This document shows positions 59,419-64,000 of a stretch of DNA of 64,000 nucleotides, in pieces. The notes under the pieces are model-generated. The model saw nothing but the letters and a program-made list of their open reading frames with translations, was not told the origin of the DNA and did no database searches. How positions within the stretch are numbered: position 1 is the stretch's first letter; every line of letters starts with the position of its first letter. This stretch comes from Neorhizobium galegae bv. orientalis str. HAMBI 540 (GTDB lineage: Bacteria; Pseudomonadota; Alphaproteobacteria; Rhizobiales; Rhizobiaceae), in assembly GCF_000731315.1 (NCBI RefSeq), contig NZ_HG938353.1, forward strand, positions 3,348,001 through 3,412,000, given 5' to 3'. A program made the position numbers and the translations under genes.

Positions 59419-60618
59419 ATGAAAACCGCCGATCCAGAACTCATGCGTGCGATGAATCGTCTGAGCGTGCTGGATACGATCCGGCGGCGCGGCCCCATCT
59501 CCCGCGTCGAGATTTCCGAGCGCACCGAACTCTCGACGACCACCGTTTCGGCCATCACCGGTTCGCTGCTCGACGACGGGCTGATCCTGACCCGCCACGA
59601 GGGCGATATCCGCAACGAGGCGGTGCGCGGCCGGCCGCGCGTCATGCTGGAGGTCAATCCGGATGCCGCCCGCGTCGTCGGCGCCAAGATTGCCGCAAGC
59701 CGCATGGTCTTCGTCGTCACCAATTTCCGCGGCGACGTGCTCTCCAAGCTCACCCTGCCGATCCGTATCGACCGGCAGCCGATCGCCGTCATCGCCGATC
59801 TCGTCGAAGACGGCGTGCGCCGCTGTGTCGTCGATGCCGGCCTGTCGCTGGAGGATGTCGACAGCGTCTGCCTCGGGCTTCCGGGCGTCATCGAACACCG
59901 CACCGGGCATGTCCGCTCAAGCCCGATTTTTCGCGAGATCAACATCGATTTTGCGACCGAAATGTCGACGCGCCTCTCGACGCCGACCATCGTCGAGAGT
60001 GACGCACATGCCATCACGCTCGGCCATCACTGGTTCGGCAAGGCCCGCGATCTGCAGGATATGGTCCTGATCTCGCTCGAACAGACGCTTGGCCTCGGCG
60101 TGCTGCATGGCAACCGGCTTTTCCGCGGTGCCGGCGGCCTCAGCCACAATCTCGGCGATCTCGTGCTCGGCACCGGTCCGCAGGGCATGGTGCGGCTTTC
60201 GAGCCAGGCAGGCGAGAGTGCCATCCTCGGCGAGCAGCAGGCGGACGGACGTTTTGCCGAAGCAGTGAGGCTCGGCCGCGGCATGACCCATGTCCAGGCG
60301 CTCATCCAGGCCGACGACGACCGGCTGATCGCCGCGGCCGTTCGCGCCGGCGAGGCTGTCGGGCTGACGATCGCCAACATCGTCACGCTGTTTGCGCCGC
60401 CGCGCGTCATCCTCGTCGGCTCGTCGCTGGCGCTGGGCGAACCGTTCCTGAACAGCCTGCGCGATGCCTATGCGCTCGCCATCCCGCCGTCGCTGAAAGG
60501 CGTCAGCGAACTCGTCTTCGACGATTCGACCGACGATTTCTGGGCGCAGGGAGCTGCCGCCGTCGCCCTTTACGAACTTTACGAATCGCCCTGGAGCACC
60601 ACCGGGCCGGCGCTCTGA
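59419..60618 (+). CDS. ROK-family transcriptional regulator
   Basis: A 399-residue regulator: N-terminal winged helix (ISRVEISERTELSTTTVSAITGSL, residues about 27-50) and a ROK sugar-kinase-like domain (VVGAKIAASRMVFVVTNF near 95; SDAHAITLGHHWFG near 195; EQTLGLGVLHGNRLFRGAGG near 215). The usual CXCGXXGC zinc cluster after the GLSHN stretch is missing, with no cysteines there. It probably represses the divergent ABC importer operon and perhaps its own operon with the dehydrogenase and ThuA-like genes. Confidence 0.9.
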   Translation: MKTADPELMRAMNRLSVLDTIRRRGPISRVEISERTELSTTTVSAITGSLLDDGLILTRHEGDIRNEAVRGRPRVMLEVNPDAARVVGAKIAASRMVFVVTNFRGDVLSKLTLPIRIDRQPIAVIADLVEDGVRRCVVDAGLSLEDVDSVCLGLPGVIEHRTGHVRSSPIFREINIDFATEMSTRLSTPTIVESDAHAITLGHHWFGKARDLQDMVLISLEQTLGLGVLHGNRLFRGAGGLSHNLGDLVLGTGPQGMVRLSSQAGESAILGEQQADGRFAEAVRLGRGMTHVQALIQADDDRLIAAAVRAGEAVGLTIANIVTLFAPPRVILVGSSLALGEPFLNSLRDAYALAIPPSLKGVSELVFDDSTDDFWAQGAAAVALYELYESPWSTTGPAL

Positions 60619-60652
60619 CGCGCCAAACATCAGCATTCATCGGGAGGAAACA

Positions 60653-61756
60653 ATGGATAAAGTCGGTATCGGCATCATCGGATGCGGCAATATTTCGGGC
60701 GCCTATCTGAAGGCGATGACGGAATTCTTTCCCATCCTCGATATCCGCGGCGTGGCCGATCTCAACCGCGATCTGGCCGAGGCGAAAGCCTCCGAATTCA
60801 ACCTCCAGGCGCGCACGGTCGAGGAACTGCTGGCCGACCCGAAGGTCGAGATCATCGTCAACCTGACGATCCCCAAGGCGCATGTCGCCGTCGGGCTGCA
60901 GGCGCTTGATGCGGGCAAGCACACCTATTCGGAAAAACCTCTCGGGATTAATTTCGCGGAAGGGAAAAAATTGGCGGAGGCCGCCAAGGCCAAGGGCCTG
61001 CGCATCGGCGCGGCTCCCGACACCTTCCTCGGCGGCGGCCACCAGACCGCCCGAGAACTGATCGACCAGGGCGTCATCGGCCTGCCCGTCGGCGGTACCG
61101 CGACTTTCATGTGCCCCGGCCACGAGCGCTGGCACCCGAACCCGGCCTTCTATTACGAGGTCGGCGGCGGCCCGATGCTCGACATGGGTCCCTATTACAT
61201 CACCGACCTCGTTAACCTGCTCGGCCCCGTGTCGCAGGTGGCGGGTTTCGCGGTGACGCCACGCAAGGAGCGCATCATCACCAGCGAGCCGCGCAACGGC
61301 GAGCGTATTCCGGTGCATGTTCCGACCCATGTGGCGGGCGTCATGGCCTTTGCCAACGGCGCTGTCGTGCAGATCGGCATGAGCTTCGACGTCGCCGGCC
61401 ACAAACATGTGCCGCTCGAAGTCTACGGCACCGAGGGCACGCTGATCGTACCGGACCCGAACCGTTTCGAGGGCCCTGTCGGTTATTTGAAGAAGGGCGG
61501 CCAGTTCGAGGACCAGCCCGCCACCCTGCCCTATGCGGACGGCAACTATCGCTCGATCGGCGTCGCGGACCTGGCTTATGCGATCCGCTCCAACCGCCCG
61601 CACCGGGCGAACGGCGATCTGGCGCTGCATGTGCTGGAGGTTATGGAAGCCTTCCACACGGCTTCCGCCGAAGGGCGCACGATCAAGATCACCACGGCGA
61701 CGGAGCGGCCCGCTCCGCTGTCGGAATCGCTCGTCGATGGACGGCTGGCGAAATAA
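60653..61756 (+). CDS. Gfo/Idh/MocA-family oxidoreductase (ThuB-like)
   Basis: A 367-residue NAD(P)-dependent sugar dehydrogenase: Rossmann motif GIGIIGCGNISGAYLKA near residue 5, the catalytic EKPLGI lysine near residue 97, and the C-terminal substrate domain containing GGPMLDMGPYYITDLVNLLG near 175 with the aspartate/tyrosine pair. GGGAGGAAAC precedes the ATG. ThuB of Sinorhizobium, next to ThuA and an importer, oxidises disaccharides at C3; the same gene set occurs here. Substrate not established. Confidence 0.9.
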   Translation: MDKVGIGIIGCGNISGAYLKAMTEFFPILDIRGVADLNRDLAEAKASEFNLQARTVEELLADPKVEIIVNLTIPKAHVAVGLQALDAGKHTYSEKPLGINFAEGKKLAEAAKAKGLRIGAAPDTFLGGGHQTARELIDQGVIGLPVGGTATFMCPGHERWHPNPAFYYEVGGGPMLDMGPYYITDLVNLLGPVSQVAGFAVTPRKERIITSEPRNGERIPVHVPTHVAGVMAFANGAVVQIGMSFDVAGHKHVPLEVYGTEGTLIVPDPNRFEGPVGYLKKGGQFEDQPATLPYADGNYRSIGVADLAYAIRSNRPHRANGDLALHVLEVMEAFHTASAEGRTIKITTATERPAPLSESLVDGRLAK

Positions 61757-61773
61757 TTCTGGAGGACGAATAA

Positions 61774-62415
61774 ATGCGTGAAGCACTCATCGTTTGGGGC
61801 GGCTGGAGCGGTCACGAACCGCAGGAATGCGCCGAAATCATCAAGGACATGCTCGAAGAAGACGGCTTCAAGGTCTATCTCGAACATTCGACGGAGGCTT
61901 TCGCGGATCCTTCGATCCATGATCTCAGCCTTATCGTGCCGATCATGACCATGTCGAAAATCGAGAAGGAAGAGGTGAAGAACCTCGCCGCAGCCGTCCA
62001 GAACGGCGTCGGCATCGCCGGTTATCACGGCGGTGCGGGCGATGCCTTTCGCGAGTCGGTCGACTACCAGTTCATCATCGGCGGCCAGTGGGTCGCCCAT
62101 CCCGGCAACATCATCGATTATACGGTCAACATCACGAGGCCCGACGACCCGCTGATGGAGGGGATCGCCGATTTCCCCTACACGTCCGAGCAATATTACA
62201 TGCATGTCGACCCCTCGAACGAGGTGCTGGCGACGACGACGTTTACCGGCGACCACGCCTACTGGATCGACGGGGTCGTCATGCCGGTCGTCTGGAAGCG
62301 GAAATACGGAGAGGGCCGCGTCTTCTATTCCTCGCTCGGCCACCAGGCCAAGGAATTCGACGTGCCGCAGATGAAGACCATTTTCCGCCGTGGTGCCAAC
62401 TGGGCGGCACGGTGA
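61774..62415 (+). CDS. ThuA-like (trehalose-utilisation) protein
   Basis: A 213-residue glutamine-amidotransferase-fold protein of the ThuA domain family (start EALIVWGGWSGHEPQECAEI; GIAGYHGGAGDAFRESVDYQFIIGGQWVAHPG near residue 85; GRVFYSSLGHQAKEF near the C-terminus). ThuA-type proteins accompany 3-keto-disaccharide metabolism and lack the usual amidotransferase cysteine. TGGAGGACGAATAA precedes the ATG, 17 bases after the dehydrogenase gene. Confidence 0.88.
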   Translation: MREALIVWGGWSGHEPQECAEIIKDMLEEDGFKVYLEHSTEAFADPSIHDLSLIVPIMTMSKIEKEEVKNLAAAVQNGVGIAGYHGGAGDAFRESVDYQFIIGGQWVAHPGNIIDYTVNITRPDDPLMEGIADFPYTSEQYYMHVDPSNEVLATTTFTGDHAYWIDGVVMPVVWKRKYGEGRVFYSSLGHQAKEFDVPQMKTIFRRGANWAAR

Positions 62416-62440
62416 GATTGGACTGGCGGCGCCGCATCCG

Positions 62441-62579
62441 ATCTCCCCCCTTGAGGGGGAGATGCCCGGCAGGGCAAAGGGGGGTGACCTCTCGGCATAT
62501 TCTTCCGCCACTGCGTTTGCCGCACCGTCGCTACCCCCTCTGTCACCTTCGGTGACATCTCCCCCTCAAGGGGGGAGAT
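62441..62579. repeat. Intergenic mosaic/REP-like repeat with inverted ends
   Basis: A 139-base element between two convergent genes. The first 24 bases (62441-62464) are the exact reverse complement of the last 24 (62556-62579); each end also contains its own CCCCC-TTGA/TCAA-GGGGG dyad. Inner flanks (GGCAGGGCAAAGGGGG and CCCCCTCTGTCACC) are partly complementary. It has the look of the short mosaic elements scattered between genes in rhizobia and Brucella (RIME/RPE-like). It may end transcription from both sides. Confidence 0.8.
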
Positions 62580-62609
62580 TATAGGGAGCCTGCGGCAACG
62601 CCTCACATC

Positions 62610-64000
62610 CTACATCCCCTTCAGTGCCTTGAAGGTCTCCGCAAAAGCCGCATCCGACCGATAGAACACCGGCGGACAACCGATCGGCGACGCAACCGTC
62701 ACCTCTTCCCCACCTGTATATTCGACCCCGCTCCACACATGCACCCAGTCCGCCCCACCAGGCAGATAGACGCTTCGCACCTCCTGCGCCGCATGCCAGA
62801 CCGGTGCCACCAGCAGTTCCGAACCATAGAGATAGGCATCCTGGATAGCGTAAGTCTTCGGATCGTGCTCGTGATGCAGGAAGAGCGGCCGCTGCACCGG
62901 CAGGCCACGGGCGGCGGCTTCCTTGGACAGCGTCTTCAGATACGGCGCCAGATGCACGTAGATCCGCGTCATCCGGGCAAAATGGTCCAGCACCTCGGGG
63001 TCCTGGTCGATCTGGATATTGTCGCGCGGACGGTTGCCCTCGTGGCTGCGCATGACCGGCGTAAAGGCCGCCATCTCGGCCCAGCGCATCAGCAGTTCCG
63101 GTGTGCGGACATTGCCGAACAGGCTCGTATAACCGCCGATATCGGAATGGTGATAGGCGTTGCCGAGCACGCCTGACGAGAGGGCTGCGCACATCACCGT
63201 GACGAGCCCGTCATGGCGCGAAAAGTCCACCGACTGGTCGCCACCCCACAGCAGCGGGCAATGTTTCTGCACGCCGGTAAAGCCGGCCCGCATGAAGAAC
63301 AGTGCCTCGCCCGTCTTGCCACGGCTGGCGATCGCCTTGGCGTTGACTTCGGCCCAGAGTGTCGGCCAGGCATTGTGCATCAGCTTGGCGTCGATGCCGT
63401 TCGAAAGCTCCACATCGATCGGCAGGTATTCACCGAAATCGGCCATCCAGCCGGTCAACCCGAAATCGAGCATACGGCGGCCGATGACCTCCTCGGCGAA
63501 CCAATCGGCCGCTTGCCGGTTGGTGAAATCGACGACGCCGCAATCGAACTCGCCGAAATCGACGATCGCCGTGCGGCCGAGCTGATCCTTGGCGAAATAA
63601 CCCGCGGCTTCCGCTTCCGGAAACAGCGAGCCGTCGACGCAGAGATACGGATTGACGTAACCGAGGAAACGGATGCCCTCGCCGTTCAGTTCGGCGATCC
63701 GTTCGCGCAGGTCCGGATAACGCTCGTCATTCGCCTGCCAGTCCCAGAACAGCCGCGATCCGAACGAGGTCTGGCGAAGCCCGACCCAATCCTCGCACCA
63801 GAGGCCCGAAACCTGGACGCCGGCATTGCGCATCTTTTCCAGCCGCTCAAAGGAATTGACCCCATCTTTCAGGCCGATGATTGCGCCTTTGTAGACCCAG
63901 TCGGGCAGCTCCGGTTGCCGCCCGAACCGCAGAGACAGGGCCTCGACCAGCTCGACGAAATTCGGGGCGGCAAACAATTCGATCCGCTCCGGCACCGCCC
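62610..64000 (-). CDS. GH31 sulfoquinovosidase, KERW type (5' end outside window)
   Basis: The last ~461 residues of a GH31 alpha-glycosidase closely resembling YihQ; about 200 N-terminal residues lie beyond base 64000. Counting from the in-window GTG at 63995: nucleophile Asp186 in GWMADFGEYLP and acid/base Asp253 in LLWGGDQSVDF, 67 apart as in YihQ (405 and 472). The sulfonate-binding set is Lys43, Glu68, Arg81 and Trp84, with the spacing of the Agrobacterium KERW motif (245, 270, 283, 286) rather than the E. coli QQRW form. It releases sulfoquinovose from sulfoquinovosyl glycerol or SQDG. Convergent to the ThuA-like gene. Confidence 0.9.
   Translation of the reverse strand, partial: AVPERIELFAAPNFVELVEALSLRFGRQPELPDWVYKGAIIGLKDGVNSFERLEKMRNAGVQVSGLWCEDWVGLRQTSFGSRLFWDWQANDERYPDLRERIAELNGEGIRFLGYVNPYLCVDGSLFPEAEAAGYFAKDQLGRTAIVDFGEFDCGVVDFTNRQAADWFAEEVIGRRMLDFGLTGWMADFGEYLPIDVELSNGIDAKLMHNAWPTLWAEVNAKAIASRGKTGEALFFMRAGFTGVQKHCPLLWGGDQSVDFSRHDGLVTVMCAALSSGVLGNAYHHSDIGGYTSLFGNVRTPELLMRWAEMAAFTPVMRSHEGNRPRDNIQIDQDPEVLDHFARMTRIYVHLAPYLKTLSKEAAARGLPVQRPLFLHHEHDPKTYAIQDAYLYGSELLVAPVWHAAQEVRSVYLPGGADWVHVWSGVEYTGGEEVTVASPIGCPPVFYRSDAAFAETFKALKGM

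Noticed and set aside
9..64000. CRISPR arrays, tRNA or rRNA genes, insertion sequences, prophage genes
   Set aside because: No regularly spaced repeats, cloverleaf-like sequences, transposase motifs or phage proteins were seen on reading the window.

Overview
The window looks like chromosome or chromid DNA from a member of the Rhizobiaceae (Rhizobium, Neorhizobium or Agrobacterium type). The signs are the high G+C, the dense mixture of ABC importers with GntR, TetR, LysR and ROK regulators, the many small rhizobial-type hypothetical proteins, promoter matches to the EcfG/RpoE2 general-stress sigma factor, and an Agrobacterium-type sulfoquinovosidase. I saw no rRNA, tRNA, insertion sequence, phage or CRISPR array. 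All family names are recognised by eye; no search was run.

Region 1 (1-8640): the end of a membrane protein and a GT4 glycosyltransferase, then an island that appears to belong to the general stress response. It holds several very small proteins, a DUF892 ferritin-like protein, a rearranged phospholipase D / YbhN / YbhP trio like the E. coli ybhN-clsB-ybhP locus, a phosphoribosyltransferase and a set of three small genes, the first of which is frameshifted. At least eight sites read GGAAC-N16/17-(C/G/T)GTT or GGAAC-N18-TT and sit just upstream of these genes. One of them drives no protein gene. It points at a candidate ~88-nt small RNA (8550-8637) with a CCUCC-bearing hairpin loop, a C-rich linker and a near-perfect intrinsic terminator.

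Region 2 (8777-30650): a CIO-type cytochrome bd oxidase with a 37-residue third gene; an XRE-cupin regulator divergent from a flavin monooxygenase / MFS / TetR / aminotransferase / tautomerase group; a DUF763 protein and aminotransferase; a soluble sulfite-oxidase-like protein; a three-subunit molybdenum hydroxylase with a divergent TetR gene and a perfect 22-bp palindrome; a chemoreceptor; and a LysE exporter.

Region 3 (30758-53109): a BhcC-like PLP enzyme beside a polyamine-type ABC importer and a 2-oxoglutarate oxygenase, all next to pseudouridine catabolism genes (psuK with fused winged helix, psuG). These are in one operon with an enoyl-CoA hydratase and an ADP-forming acyl-CoA synthetase. 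The opposing operon carries a nucleoside hydrolase, a fused indolepyruvate:ferredoxin oxidoreductase and a D-2-hydroxyacid dehydrogenase. A GntR regulator, an AcuI-like reductase, a lone CoxL-like large subunit and a small kinase follow. Three promoters here share the half-site TGACAAA/TTTGTCA.

Region 4 (53173-64000): a carbohydrate ABC importer co-directional with a cytoplasmic phosphodiesterase-type protein, a divergent ROK regulator with a Gfo/Idh/MocA dehydrogenase and a ThuA-like protein (layout like the Sinorhizobium thu locus), a 139-bp intergenic repeat with perfect 24-bp inverted ends, and the C-terminal two thirds of a GH31 sulfoquinovosidase carrying the KERW sulfonate-binding set, cut by the window edge.
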